24,361 bases of DNA from a virus. This document shows, one piece after another, positions 7,847 to 16,562 of this stretch. The notes under the pieces were generated by a model. The model made no database searches, was not told where the DNA came from, and saw only the letters and a program-made list of their open reading frames with translations. The stretch covers positions 1 to 24,361 of the IMG/VR virus record IMGVR_UViG_3300035698_015773; one strand, written 5' to 3'. Each line of letters begins with the position of its first letter. The stretch's first letter is position 1. Made by a program: the position numbers and the translations under genes.

Positions 7847-8443
7847 TTATAGTGGATTGTTAAATATGTCCGCTAGTATTTTCCAATTGCCATATCGCCT
7901 AATTAAAAAGGCTTCTGTATTTCCTAAAATTTGCACTTTTTTCCCTAAGAATTCGACTGTTTTGAGTGGTTCTACTTCCAATGTAAAAAGATTATATCCT
8001 CTTTCTAATGCTGGATGAGCATAGAAATTACCATTTAAAAAAACATTGTTGATATCAATTTTGCTATATTCATAAATGTCTATAGGTATAGCATTTTTGA
8101 CAAAAGTAAAAATACCACGATCTCGTCTAATAAATTGATAGTCTGCTTCTACTAAAGTTGTATTAATAATATCAACTAATTTTTGAACTTCAGTATTTAG
8201 AAATCCAAAGTCTATATCTCCATCGTGAGGTATGAGACTATTATCTCTATAATATCCTAGTAATGTCCCAAAATGCAAAAAATGTTCGATATTAGCTTTA
8301 TCTAAAATAGTAGAAAATTCTACTAATACTTCCTTAGCTGTTTCCATATGGTCTTCTAATTTAATTTCTGACCAAGATCCAACGGGCTGATTATAATAAA
8401 AATTTTGTTTTAATGAATCGGGTGCTATAATTGTAGCTGCCAT
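7847..8443 (-). CDS. LicD/fukutin-family nucleotidyltransferase-fold protein
   Basis: The 198-residue protein carries FGTLLGYYRDNSLIPHDGDIDFGF (residues 58-81), the LicD-family active site with GT and clustered aspartates D74, D76 and D78. LicD enzymes move phosphocholine, and fukutin-type relatives move ribitol phosphate, from a CDP-activated donor onto a glycan. That fits the neighbouring cytidylyltransferase-fold domain at 6781-7836, although that pairing is inference. The IPIDIYEYSK segment and the C-terminal RRYGNWKILADIF match the second conserved zone of the family. AAGGA precedes the ATG. The phospho-substituent cannot be told from the sequence. Confidence 0.85.
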   Translation of the reverse strand: MAATIIAPDSLKQNFYYNQPVGSWSEIKLEDHMETAKEVLVEFSTILDKANIEHFLHFGTLLGYYRDNSLIPHDGDIDFGFLNTEVQKLVDIINTTLVEADYQFIRRDRGIFTFVKNAIPIDIYEYSKIDINNVFLNGNFYAHPALERGYNLFTLEVEPLKTVEFLGKKVQILGNTEAFLIRRYGNWKILADIFNNPL

Positions 8444-8452
8444 ATTAATTCC

Positions 8453-9019
8453 TTATCGCATATTATGTACATATTCACTTTGGTAAGTTTCTTTAGTTGC
8501 CAGTATTTCTAAAAGTTTATCGGTAAATTCTTGATTGTGCTTATAATGGCAACATGTAACGATATTTTTTTGTTGAACTAAATGTTCTTCTGGATAGATA
8601 TATCCAGCATTTTCAATATCGTGTTTAGTTCCTACGTAACCAGTAAGTTTAGTTCCTGTAGGAATAGTTCTGGCCGATAACAAGACTTGAGTTCCATGAC
8701 AAATAGACCCAATAATAGATTTTTTATCTATATTATATCTAACAATTGCCATTATTTCAGCATCAAGTCTCATTACTTCTGGTGCCCATCCACCTGGAAT
8801 AATAATAAGATCATATAGCATTTGCCCACTAGCAACTACTTCTTGTGCTGTTTTATTATATGTAATTGGCGTTCCACCCTTACCTGTGGGATTAGGATAT
8901 TTTCGTTTAGGAGCGAGAATAACGTCTAGTTCTACCCCTTGCTTTTTCATTTCTGCATATGGATGTAAAAATTCTTCATCTTGTACGTCTTGTGCTACTA
9001 GTAATGCTACTTTAGTCAT
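8453..9019 (-). CDS. DJ-1/PfpI-family glutamine-amidotransferase-like protein
   Basis: The 188-residue protein shows the DJ-1/PfpI fold pattern: MTKVALLVAQDVQDEEF at the start with the conserved glutamate (E15/E16), YDLIIIPGGW (residues 69-78), and the nucleophile elbow GSICHGTQ with C107 followed by H108, as in PfpI. Family members include proteases, deglycases, chaperones and hydratases, so the exact activity is open. It is unusual inside a sugar operon; protection of reactive carbonyl intermediates, or action on a keto-sugar made by the neighbouring enzymes, is possible inference. An AAGGA ribosome site precedes the ATG. Confidence 0.85.
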   Translation of the reverse strand: MTKVALLVAQDVQDEEFLHPYAEMKKQGVELDVILAPKRKYPNPTGKGGTPITYNKTAQEVVASGQMLYDLIIIPGGWAPEVMRLDAEIMAIVRYNIDKKSIIGSICHGTQVLLSARTIPTGTKLTGYVGTKHDIENAGYIYPEEHLVQQKNIVTCCHYKHNQEFTDKLLEILATKETYQSEYVHNMR

Positions 9020-9031
9020 AATGTTCCTTTT

Positions 9032-9823
9032 TTATATATATTGTTTAGTTGTAGTTTCTTGATTTCTTTGAATCAAGTTCATTAATGTTTCCATATCTCT
9101 ATTATATATTTCGGTATTTCCCCAACTGTAGCTATTAATTTCTTTATAGAGCCAGTTTTCCCGTGAAAATTCTTCTTCTGTTGGAAACGGTGGAGCTGGG
9201 TCAACAATAGGTAATGTGGTTCCATAAGTAATGTTTTTTGGACATTCAAAAATTGGTTGTCTATGATAATAGGCATACCAGGACATATATAGATCTCCTG
9301 CTCCATTAAAAAATGACGGATGATGAATGACTCCTCCAAGTTCTTCATTGATAGTTTTTTGGGATGCCGCCACCGCCCTAACAAGTGGAAAGGTTGCCCA
9401 TAGATTACATAATATAGCTTTTCCTTTATATCTTATCTTTTGATCTTTGTAGGTTTGCCCAGGATGAAGATGCGGACCAGATATATTAAATCTTTTATTA
9501 CTAGTAGTTTGTTTCATATAATCAAATAGATTGAAAATATTACTATAAGTTATATCATCAGTTAAGAAAAAGATGTATTCTCCTTCAGCATACGGAATAA
9601 GTTTATTAAAACCATAGATTGCTCCATGCCTAAAGTCTTCGGTATAATTTGTAAACTTTTGACAATGACTATCGTTGAACTCATAGGTTACAGGTTCGCT
9701 TGAGTTTATTAAAATTTCAAATTCATAATTATTAGGATTTACAGATGCAAATATACAATCTAATACATTCTTGGAAAATTGTTGAAAGTCTCGTCTTGTA
9801 TTTATTATAAATGTAACTAACAT
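9032..9823 (-). CDS. GT-A fold glycosyltransferase (family 2-like)
   Basis: The 263-residue protein starts MLVTFIINTRRD, a typical first strand of GT2-like enzymes, and has HGAIYGFNKLIPYAEGEYIFFLTDDITY (about 85-112), where TDD takes the place of the DxD metal motif after the A-EGEYI helix-strand. A later SFFNGAGDLYMSW stretch fits the acceptor side of the domain. No membrane segment is visible, so it is probably a soluble enzyme that adds one sugar residue to a lipid-linked or surface glycan. AGAGGA precedes the ATG. Donor and linkage are unknown. It is not obviously related to the three tandem paralogues at 13664-16560. Confidence 0.78.
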   Translation of the reverse strand: MLVTFIINTRRDFQQFSKNVLDCIFASVNPNNYEFEILINSSEPVTYEFNDSHCQKFTNYTEDFRHGAIYGFNKLIPYAEGEYIFFLTDDITYSNIFNLFDYMKQTTSNKRFNISGPHLHPGQTYKDQKIRYKGKAILCNLWATFPLVRAVAASQKTINEELGGVIHHPSFFNGAGDLYMSWYAYYHRQPIFECPKNITYGTTLPIVDPAPPFPTEEEFSRENWLYKEINSYSWGNTEIYNRDMETLMNLIQRNQETTTKQYI

Positions 9824-9834
9824 ATGTATGTCCT

Positions 9835-11358
9835 CTATTTATATATTGGATGATTTTCTAATAAGTTTCGTTTGAGTTTAATCTTATTCATTTTCTTAAT
9901 AGTATCGCATGCATTTGGTCCATATTTATTATAAATTGTTGACAAAATTTTAGGATTAGTCCAATATGTTTCATAAAAATAATCTCTAAAAGCTTCAATG
10001 TCTGATTGAGATAAATAATCTGTCGGAGTAGGTTTATGGTCATAAGAAAGAAATCCAAATTCAGAATATTCTGTAGGGACACTTCCATTATTTTTCATAT
10101 CTAAATAAAGAGGGCTCCCAGGTAAAGCTGTAGAACTGTATACGTTCATATTTAATGTATTTAATTCTATAGCTAAATCTAATGTCGCTTGCATGCTATC
10201 AAAATTATCTTTAGGTAAACCAACAATATAATTAGCACCAACATCCATTCCAGAGGAGTGTATCATATTAACAACTTCTCTTATATTTACGTCTTTAAAT
10301 TTACCCTTTTCTATTTCTAATCTTACTTGTTGGTTGGCTGACTCAATACCCAATGCTGCAACATTTAAACCAGCCTTTAACAATATTTCTAAATATTGTT
10401 CTTTAATGGTGTCAATTCTTGAGTAAAACCAGCCTTTAAATGGATATTGACGTTCTGCCATTAATCTAGCAAGTTCTAAAAAATGTTTAGGTTTCAAACA
10501 AAACATTTCATCTGCTATTTTAATATATTTAACATTACATTCTGCTAAATAATCTAATTGTTTAATTATAAAATTAGGAGACCAATACCTAAAAGTATTA
10601 AAATCTTTAGCCGTTTTTGTTTGATCGTTATCAGTTTTATTTATTATATTTATCATACAAAAGGAACAAGAATATATACAACCTAAACTAGTATATATAC
10701 TAGCGAAAGGACTTCTATCCTTTCCTTGAAAATATGCTTGCCAATATCCAGTTCTATATTTATCTAGAGAAGGCATTAAATCCCACGCCATCCCTGGTAA
10801 ATCATATTCTAACAATTCTTGTGGAACTAATTTTTCAGGAGGGTTTAGGTGAGATATACCATCTTTTTTATAGCCAATACCTTTAACTTGACTTAAATCT
10901 TTTAAGTCTGTAGCTAACAAATTATGTAAAGCATACACCCCTTCATTAGTAAAAACTATATCTATAAAATTATGTTTATCTAATGTTTCCAAAGGTAAAG
11001 CATTAACATGGGGTCCAATAAATGATATTTTATATTCTGGATATAAATTTTTTAATTCTTGTGCTGTTTTTACTGCTCCTGTCATACTGCTACTAGAAGC
11101 ATTAGGATTAGCGCCATAGCAACAAAATAAAACTAATTTAGGGTTTATTTCTTGTATCCTAGTAGTTGTTTCTTGATAAGATAAATTTTCTGCATGCATA
11201 TCTATTATAGCTACGCTAAAACCTTTTGATCTACAAGATTCGGCTAATAAACCAGTCCAAGGAACAGGTTCTTTAACGGAAATATCTTCTGCTAAACCTT
11301 GATACAATTTTCGTTGGGCCGCTGGGGTAACTAACAATAAGTCTAGTTTTTTATTCAT
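9835..11358 (-). CDS. B12-binding-domain radical SAM enzyme
   Basis: The 507-residue protein has an N-terminal Rossmann-like B12-binding region (about 1-150, with PVPWTGLLAESCRSKGFSVAIIDMH and FIGPHVNA near 113-120). A radical SAM barrel follows, with CxxxCxxC as C227, C231 and C234 in SLGCIYSCSFCMI. Barrel features include KYIKIADEMF, the ALGIESANQQVR strand (GGIES-type), and VGLPKDN. Members of this class perform methylations at unreactive carbons, ring contractions and other radical reactions; several modify sugars or antibiotics. In this cluster it may C-methylate or rearrange a sugar. The AT-rich coding style matches its neighbours. The reaction is not predictable from the sequence alone. 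Confidence 0.88.
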   Translation of the reverse strand: MNKKLDLLLVTPAAQRKLYQGLAEDISVKEPVPWTGLLAESCRSKGFSVAIIDMHAENLSYQETTTRIQEINPKLVLFCCYGANPNASSSSMTGAVKTAQELKNLYPEYKISFIGPHVNALPLETLDKHNFIDIVFTNEGVYALHNLLATDLKDLSQVKGIGYKKDGISHLNPPEKLVPQELLEYDLPGMAWDLMPSLDKYRTGYWQAYFQGKDRSPFASIYTSLGCIYSCSFCMINIINKTDNDQTKTAKDFNTFRYWSPNFIIKQLDYLAECNVKYIKIADEMFCLKPKHFLELARLMAERQYPFKGWFYSRIDTIKEQYLEILLKAGLNVAALGIESANQQVRLEIEKGKFKDVNIREVVNMIHSSGMDVGANYIVGLPKDNFDSMQATLDLAIELNTLNMNVYSSTALPGSPLYLDMKNNGSVPTEYSEFGFLSYDHKPTPTDYLSQSDIEAFRDYFYETYWTNPKILSTIYNKYGPNACDTIKKMNKIKLKRNLLENHPIYK

Positions 11359-12328
11359 TATTTATTTGCGCCATCTTATTATATTTTCTTAACATATGAA
11401 AAGGAACATCTAATTTTAAAAATATTTTGACTAATTCATTACATTCTAATCCACAATAACAAAGTTCATAAGTATTTTTAGTTGTTTTTTTGTATATTTT
11501 TTTCTTATATTCTTTATTACTAATATTAATTTGTTCTTTTAAAGATAAATAAATCCAGTCTAAAAGTTCTTTAGTTCCAATAAAAGATATTTTAAGTATC
11601 TTATTATTTTTATAAATACATCCATCTCCATATAAATATCCTAATATATAATATAATTTATTAGTCATATTTGATATATTAGGAGATTTTAAAACTAAAG
11701 ATTTTCGTTCTCCTATACTAAAATTCTTTTGTAAATCTTTATACCAATCTTCTTGTATTCCACCTATACGTAATCTATAATATTTTTTGTTATTTAAAAT
11801 TTCTTCTTTACAATTTCCACTATATTCTAAAATTTGTGTAATATGATTTAAAAAATATCGGTCTATTTCTTTAAAAACTATGCTTAAATATTTAGTCTTA
11901 GATTTTTTATGTTCAAATATACATCCGTCAGCAGCAATTATACCAGCTATATATGAATTAATATTATTGATAGTGCTAAAAAATAATCTATCATATCTAT
12001 TATCATTTCTAGTCATATTTAAAACTTTATTAGCTCTACTCATTATAGAACCTATTGTTCTGTTGGTTAAAAATTGGTTAGATATTTCTTTCACGGTTAA
12101 CTTTCCATAATATTTTTTTAAAATATCGTCTTCTTGATTCGTCCATATGTTATTTTGTAAATTTCTAGATTCTTTAAGAGATCTTAACGGAATATTATAT
12201 TCTTTTATATATTTCCCTATTGTAGTATCATAAGTATTAAAAATTTTTGCTATTTTATAAGTACTGAATTGTTTATTGACATAAAGATCATACAAGATCT
12301 TTTGATCTATATTTAGTTTTTTAGGCAT
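11351..12328 (-). CDS. LAGLIDADG homing endonuclease (free-standing)
   Basis: The 325-residue protein has two LAGLIDADG helices, IAGIIAADG (127-135) and YILGYLYGDG (227-236), about 100 residues apart, as in monomeric double-motif enzymes; the terminal acidic residues D134 and D235 would bind the metals. The N-terminus holds a resolvase-like helix-turn-helix (FSTYKIAKIFNTYDTTIGKYIKEY) and a SANT/Myb-like WTNQEDDILKKYY region, a DNA-binding arrangement shared with the other endonucleases here. It overlaps the radical SAM gene by 8 bases and has GGAGA upstream. No group I intron core was recognised around it, so it appears to be a free-standing mobile gene. Confidence 0.88.
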   Translation of the reverse strand: MPKKLNIDQKILYDLYVNKQFSTYKIAKIFNTYDTTIGKYIKEYNIPLRSLKESRNLQNNIWTNQEDDILKKYYGKLTVKEISNQFLTNRTIGSIMSRANKVLNMTRNDNRYDRLFFSTINNINSYIAGIIAADGCIFEHKKSKTKYLSIVFKEIDRYFLNHITQILEYSGNCKEEILNNKKYYRLRIGGIQEDWYKDLQKNFSIGERKSLVLKSPNISNMTNKLYYILGYLYGDGCIYKNNKILKISFIGTKELLDWIYLSLKEQINISNKEYKKKIYKKTTKNTYELCYCGLECNELVKIFLKLDVPFHMLRKYNKMAQINNE

Positions 12329-12352
12329 AATTTAACTAATCTCCATATAATT

Positions 12353-12376
12353 GTATATAGTTACTATACTAGTATA
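12353..12376. repeat. Two overlapping short palindromes in the gap upstream of the LAGLIDADG gene
   Basis: The 60-base gap between the RmlC-like gene and the LAGLIDADG gene holds tatagt-t-actata (12356-12368) and the perfect 12-base palindrome tatactagtata (12365-12376), which overlap by four bases. They could be an operator, a structured leader or a remnant of an insertion site. The region is very AT-rich, so chance is a real alternative. Confidence 0.45.
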
Positions 12377-12388
12377 TACACCAAAATA

Positions 12389-12883
12389 CTAAAAAGGACA
12401 TGTTTTATAAAATTTCTCTAAGGCTATACCAGCTTTATCTCTATCAGAGACACGCCTTGGTATTAATTTCCAGTTTGGCTGTATAGTTTCATCGTTATAA
12501 TGAATACTCCATTGTTTATCTGCAGGAAAAGTTTCATAATATTCTGTTTGCTTATACATAAATAAACAGGCATGTGTTAAACATTGGTGTGCGTTTAAGT
12601 GATATGGAGGAATTAATACAGATCTTTTCTTATCTTCGGCTAATATTACTTCTTCTCTAATGCGTCGTTTTAAGTCCCAGACTATAAGTTGTAATGATCC
12701 GAAGGGGCAGGTAATATATTTCCATGTTTCTGGATCTCCATGAAAACCGCGCACCCCACCTTTATAAGAAATAGAGCATCTATCTTGAACAAAATTTAAA
12801 CCAATTTTATTGTGATTGTAAAACGCAAATATTTCGCCTCTATCTTCATAGAATGCGTCGTGTTCGAAAATTTCTATTGCCAT
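12389..12883 (-). CDS. rmlC: RmlC-like dTDP-4-dehydrorhamnose 3,5-epimerase family protein
   Basis: The 164-residue protein follows RmlC in order. DRGEIFAFY comes near residue 14; FVQDRCSISYKGGVRGFH (31-48) places the catalytic histidine at H48 in the 'RGxH' motif; then K55, SVLIPPYHLNAHQCL (the 'IPPGFAHGF' segment), and YKQTEYY (110-116), which supplies the acid tyrosine. Family members epimerise C3 and/or C5 of 4-keto-6-deoxy nucleotide sugars, and some are 3- or 5-monofunctional or isomerases. It is shorter than the usual 180 or so residues. It overlaps the methyltransferase gene upstream by 10 bases. No RmlA or RmlB homologue is visible, so the substrate probably comes from elsewhere. Confidence 0.85.
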   Translation of the reverse strand: MAIEIFEHDAFYEDRGEIFAFYNHNKIGLNFVQDRCSISYKGGVRGFHGDPETWKYITCPFGSLQLIVWDLKRRIREEVILAEDKKRSVLIPPYHLNAHQCLTHACLFMYKQTEYYETFPADKQWSIHYNDETIQPNWKLIPRRVSDRDKAGIALEKFYKTCPF

Positions 12884-13695
12884 ACTAATACCATATATCC
12901 TTCATTAAACATATTGCCAAATGTTGTTCGTGAGCAATGTAATATATTTGCTTCCGATGCCATAATATATGAAAGAAAAGTCCCCAAATAATGTCTACTC
13001 TTATGATACTGAATAGCTAGTTGATCAAATGGAGAGTTTTTATCATATAATTCTATTAAAGGTTCAATATGAATTTTATATTTTGCTTCCGATGTCATTA
13101 ATACATATAGGAAATGCTCATAATTTTCTCCTAATTGTTCCATTGCTCCGATTGTTAATATAGCAGAATCGCTCATGTTGCACTTAACTATATCGGGTAG
13201 GACATCCTTATACATATCAAATTTAAAATTATTGATTCTATTTTTTTGTAGTATTTGTAAAGCTGACTCACAAAAATCACTACCACATACATAAACATTA
13301 GGCAATAAATTTCTTAATGCAAGTAAATTATGACCACTTCCACATCCAAACTCAACCGCATTACTTACGTCAATACAATATTTATTAAATATTCTTGTCC
13401 TTAATTCCGAAATATACTTTTGCTCCAATCTATTGTCTGGAGTATGTATAAAACTATGATTCCACCTATAAATATATTTGTTATTATCTGTAAACCACAA
13501 AGGTTCTATTTGTTCTCTATCATTTACAATGCCCCAAATTTTATCCCATTGTTTTTGGTCTGGCTTATCGTGTTGATTAATAATTTGTTCATTAATTTCA
13601 CGCGATAATTTATCATATTGTTTAGTGTCTAATACTGTATAATCAACTCCTAATTCTTTAGGGTCAATTATAATATTTGTGTTGTATTGTGTCAT
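12874..13695 (-). CDS. Class I SAM-dependent methyltransferase
   Basis: The 273-residue protein contains the SAM-binding motif I VEFGCGSGHNLLAL (114-127). A motif II acidic residue follows in VYVCGSDFCESAL, and a motif IV-like strand occurs in SDSAILTIGAMEQLG. The N-terminal 110 residues are helical with a WNHSFIHTPDNRL segment of unknown role. It overlaps the third tandem glycosyltransferase gene by 32 bases and the RmlC-like gene by 10 bases. In a sugar operon it is probably an O-, N- or C-methyltransferase acting on a nucleotide sugar or a terminal glycan residue; the target is inference. Confidence 0.82.
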   Translation of the reverse strand: MTQYNTNIIIDPKELGVDYTVLDTKQYDKLSREINEQIINQHDKPDQKQWDKIWGIVNDREQIEPLWFTDNNKYIYRWNHSFIHTPDNRLEQKYISELRTRIFNKYCIDVSNAVEFGCGSGHNLLALRNLLPNVYVCGSDFCESALQILQKNRINNFKFDMYKDVLPDIVKCNMSDSAILTIGAMEQLGENYEHFLYVLMTSEAKYKIHIEPLIELYDKNSPFDQLAIQYHKSRHYLGTFLSYIMASEANILHCSRTTFGNMFNEGYMVLVWQ

Positions 13696-14629
13696 AGTTA
13701 AGTTCGTATTTTTTTAAGTAGCAATTATATTTAATAAAATGCTTTAGTTTGTTATTTAAACATAGTTGATTTTCATCAAAATGTTTATTGTCGTGTACTA
13801 AAATCTTTCTACATTCTTCATATCCAAAGCCATAATCATAAGCCTGTTGAGTAACTAATTTTTTGACAATAGAAGTTGTTCTATATGGATGATCGTAAGT
13901 CGCTCCACCTGCTCTCTGCCAATTTAAAGTACTAAATCCAGAAGATTGGCCATCTAAACTAATAGTATGGTCAATGATGAAGTCTTTTAGTAGTACCCAT
14001 TGTAATTGTAAAGAGGCGCATATAAAAGAAAAGGTGCTTTCTGTACAGTGACTAGCAAAGATGTCTGGATAACATCTATCAAAAAATTTAAAAATTTCGT
14101 TACTAACTAAATTAACATGAGTCCCCATACCTTTGCCGACTGGTATAATATAATTCCCATCCTTAAACATTTGTTCTCTTGCATATTCGTCATCTTTGTT
14201 AAACCTTCCTATCCCAAGTCCATTAAAATATTCAGTGTCATTTGCTGGTTGTGGAGTTACCATACCATATTTATTGGTAGACATTACATCCCACATACTT
14301 TGTAGCAACGTACTGTTTCCGGTAAAGTTAGATCCCGAATCCATATAGAGATAAGCACCGCACTCTTCATTTCTTTGTACGTATTGTAGAATTGAATGGT
14401 TGAATGTTACATTCACAGGATGAATTTCATTTACAAAATTATATGAAACCGTATCTTTAAAATACTCTTTCAACTTTGCCTGTTGTTTCTCAGTAAGCAT
14501 ACATCCAGATATAATAACTCTAAACGAATCAAAAGTTTGATTTAATATACTACTAATCGATTTTATGTAACATTCTGTGTTATCTTTTCCAGATATATTA
14601 CAACAGTTATATACTACTAATATATTCAT
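13664..14629 (-). CDS. Tandem glycosyltransferase paralogue 3 (GT-A-like, divergent)
   Basis: This 321-residue protein shares the layout of the two genes upstream: an N-terminal LVVYN strand, INxTFNHSIL (NVTFNHSIL here), AYLYMDSGSNFTGN in place of the DxD region, PVGKGMGTHVNLVSNEI, CCPDIFASHCTEST-like FASHCTESTFSFICASL, and a YEECRKILVHDNKHFDENQLCLN end. MDSGS is a plausible metal site and differs from the C-D form in its paralogues. It is the most diverged of the three and has probably acquired another donor or acceptor. Its start overlaps the upstream paralogue by 23 bases, so the genes are translated in series. No membrane segment is visible. Confidence 0.75.
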   Translation of the reverse strand: MNILVVYNCCNISGKDNTECYIKSISSILNQTFDSFRVIISGCMLTEKQQAKLKEYFKDTVSYNFVNEIHPVNVTFNHSILQYVQRNEECGAYLYMDSGSNFTGNSTLLQSMWDVMSTNKYGMVTPQPANDTEYFNGLGIGRFNKDDEYAREQMFKDGNYIIPVGKGMGTHVNLVSNEIFKFFDRCYPDIFASHCTESTFSFICASLQLQWVLLKDFIIDHTISLDGQSSGFSTLNWQRAGGATYDHPYRTTSIVKKLVTQQAYDYGFGYEECRKILVHDNKHFDENQLCLNNKLKHFIKYNCYLKKYELNYDTIQHKYYN

Positions 14630-15578
14630 ATTCTATATCGCTGTAATCAAATACATCTTTAGATAAATATAAATTATCTCTTATGTATTCTTTTAGTTTA
14701 TCGTTTATACAAAATTGGTTATCGTCAAATTGTGTAGGGTTATGCATAACAATTTGTTGACATTCTTCGTAACCTAATCCTAATTCAATTGCCTCTCTAT
14801 TTTTAAAGATAGGAAGTAGTGTGTCTCCTATAAAAGGATGGTCATAAGGTGGTTGTTCACGTTTCTCTGGTCTAAAGCCCGCACTAGGTACGTCAGTAGT
14901 TGGAATATGGTGAATTAAATAATTCTTAGATACCGCCCAATTTAATTTTAAAGCGGCAGCAACAAATGTCATAACAGATTCTGTACAATATCCAGCAAAT
15001 ATGTCCGGACAACACTTGCCGTAATAGTCCATTATTTTGTTGCTCCAAAAATTAACATGTCCCCCCAACCCTTTTCCGATAGGAACAATATAGTCCTGGC
15101 CATCTTTAAACATCTCATGTCTAGCACGTTCGTCATCTATTCCATGTCGGCCTCCACCTAATCCTAAACCGTAAGCATATACAGCATCAATATCTACCTG
15201 GGCAGATAAGATGCCATAATTTTCGTTATTCTTCATGACATTAAACATACCTTGAATAATATTTGGAGACTTAATTAAAGAGTCGCACGACATATACACA
15301 TAAGCGTCGTAGTCACCCAATCTTTTTTTGCATTCTAACATAGAATGATTTTGGGTTATATTTATAGGAAGGACTTCTTTTATATGATTAATATAGCACG
15401 CTGGAAATTTCTTGTGTAATACTTCTATAGTGCGTGGGGCTGGCATACAAGCAGATATTACAATATCTAATTGCCCATCAAATTCTTGAGATACTAATCT
15501 CTCTAAAAAGTATGGATATTCATGTGTATTGTCTTTAGCTATTCCACATATATTGTATGTGACTAAAAGTTTATCCAT
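14607..15578 (-). CDS. Tandem glycosyltransferase paralogue 2 (GT-A-like)
   Basis: I chose the ATG at 15576-15578 (323 residues, MDKLLVTYNICG) because it aligns with the start of the upstream paralogue; the frame extends further but inside the neighbouring gene. It shares with that paralogue LLVTYNICGI, VVSAC/VISAC, LPINxTxNHSxLE, YMSCDSLIKSP (the DxD position as C-D), AYGLxLG, HVNFxSNKI, CCPDIFAGYCTES, IPSAGFRPE-like and LGYEECQ. Such long collinear identity means a tandem duplication. The fold resembles GT2-type GT-A enzymes, but the match is loose, so the family call is moderate. It overlaps its neighbours at both ends by 8 and 23 bases. Confidence 0.75.
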   Translation of the reverse strand: MDKLLVTYNICGIAKDNTHEYPYFLERLVSQEFDGQLDIVISACMPAPRTIEVLHKKFPACYINHIKEVLPINITQNHSMLECKKRLGDYDAYVYMSCDSLIKSPNIIQGMFNVMKNNENYGILSAQVDIDAVYAYGLGLGGGRHGIDDERARHEMFKDGQDYIVPIGKGLGGHVNFWSNKIMDYYGKCCPDIFAGYCTESVMTFVAAALKLNWAVSKNYLIHHIPTTDVPSAGFRPEKREQPPYDHPFIGDTLLPIFKNREAIELGLGYEECQQIVMHNPTQFDDNQFCINDKLKEYIRDNLYLSKDVFDYSDIEYEYISSI

Positions 15579-16560
15579 TATTCTTATCGGTCCATGTATT
15601 ATTGATAGTACTATAATCAAATATGTCTGGGGTTAAATATAGATTTTCTTTGATATATTCTTTTAGTCCTTCATTTATACAGAATTGTAGATCATTAAAT
15701 TGTGATGGATCATGTACAAATAAATTTTGACATTCTTCATATCCTAGTCCCAGTTTAATAGCTTCTGGATTTGCAAAAATAGGTAATAAACTTTCTTGAC
15801 GGAAGGCGTGATCGTAGGCAGGTTTGGGAGGGACACGTATTTCAGGCCTAAATCCAGCACTAGGAATATCCATGCCTCCTTGATGATTTGGGTGATGTTT
15901 AATAGTAAAATCTTTAGATATTACCCAATTTAATCTTAATGCAGCACATATAAAACTCCAAACTGATTCGGTACAATATCCTGCAAATATATCTGGGCAA
16001 CATCTGCCATAATAATTCAATATTTTATTACTGTAAAAATTGACATGGGCGGCGCAAGCTCTGCCTACTGGTACGACATAATCAGTACCGTCTTGAAACA
16101 TTAAGTGTCGTGCATATGCATCGTCTCCATGATGTCTGCCAAGTTTTAATCCATAAGCATAACAAGAATCTACGTCTATTTGAGCAGATACCATTCCATA
16201 ATTATTATTATACTTAGTTAAATTAAATAAGCCTTGTAAACAATCTGGCGATTCCAATAAGGCATCACATGTAATATATACGTGAGCATCGTAGTCTCCA
16301 AGTCTTTTTGTTCCTTCTAGTATAGAATGATTGAAAGTAACATTAATAGGCAGAGTATCATGTATTTCATTGTAATAACAGTTAGGGAAAGCCTGTTTTA
16401 GAATTGGTAAGGTTCTTTCGTTTGGCCTGCAGGCAGATACAACAATATCTAAATCGCCATCAAATCGTTGCTTTGTAATAGGTTCTAGAAATTCTAAATA
16501 TTCATTCGTATTGTCTGTTTCTATTCCACATATATTATAGGTTACTAATAGTCTGTCCAT
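15571..16560 (-). CDS. Tandem glycosyltransferase paralogue 1 (GT-A-like)
   Basis: The 329-residue protein is the first of three collinear paralogues. The N-terminal MDRLLVTYNICG is a first Rossmann strand. LPINVTFNHSILE and YITCDALLESP give the nucleotide-sugar/metal region with C-D instead of D-x-D. HVNFYSNKI, CCPDIFAGYCTES and KHHPNHQGGMDIPSAGFRPE follow, and the C-terminal part ends LGYEECQNLFVHDPSQF. Compared with paralogue 2 it has a few extra residues in the histidine-rich KHHPNHQGG loop. By context it is a sugar-transferring enzyme of the same operon. A different nucleotide-sugar-handling role cannot be excluded, because the metal motif is not canonical. Confidence 0.75.
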   Translation of the reverse strand: MDRLLVTYNICGIETDNTNEYLEFLEPITKQRFDGDLDIVVSACRPNERTLPILKQAFPNCYYNEIHDTLPINVTFNHSILEGTKRLGDYDAHVYITCDALLESPDCLQGLFNLTKYNNNYGMVSAQIDVDSCYAYGLKLGRHHGDDAYARHLMFQDGTDYVVPVGRACAAHVNFYSNKILNYYGRCCPDIFAGYCTESVWSFICAALRLNWVISKDFTIKHHPNHQGGMDIPSAGFRPEIRVPPKPAYDHAFRQESLLPIFANPEAIKLGLGYEECQNLFVHDPSQFNDLQFCINEGLKEYIKENLYLTPDIFDYSTINNTWTDKNNG

Positions 16561-16562
16561 TT

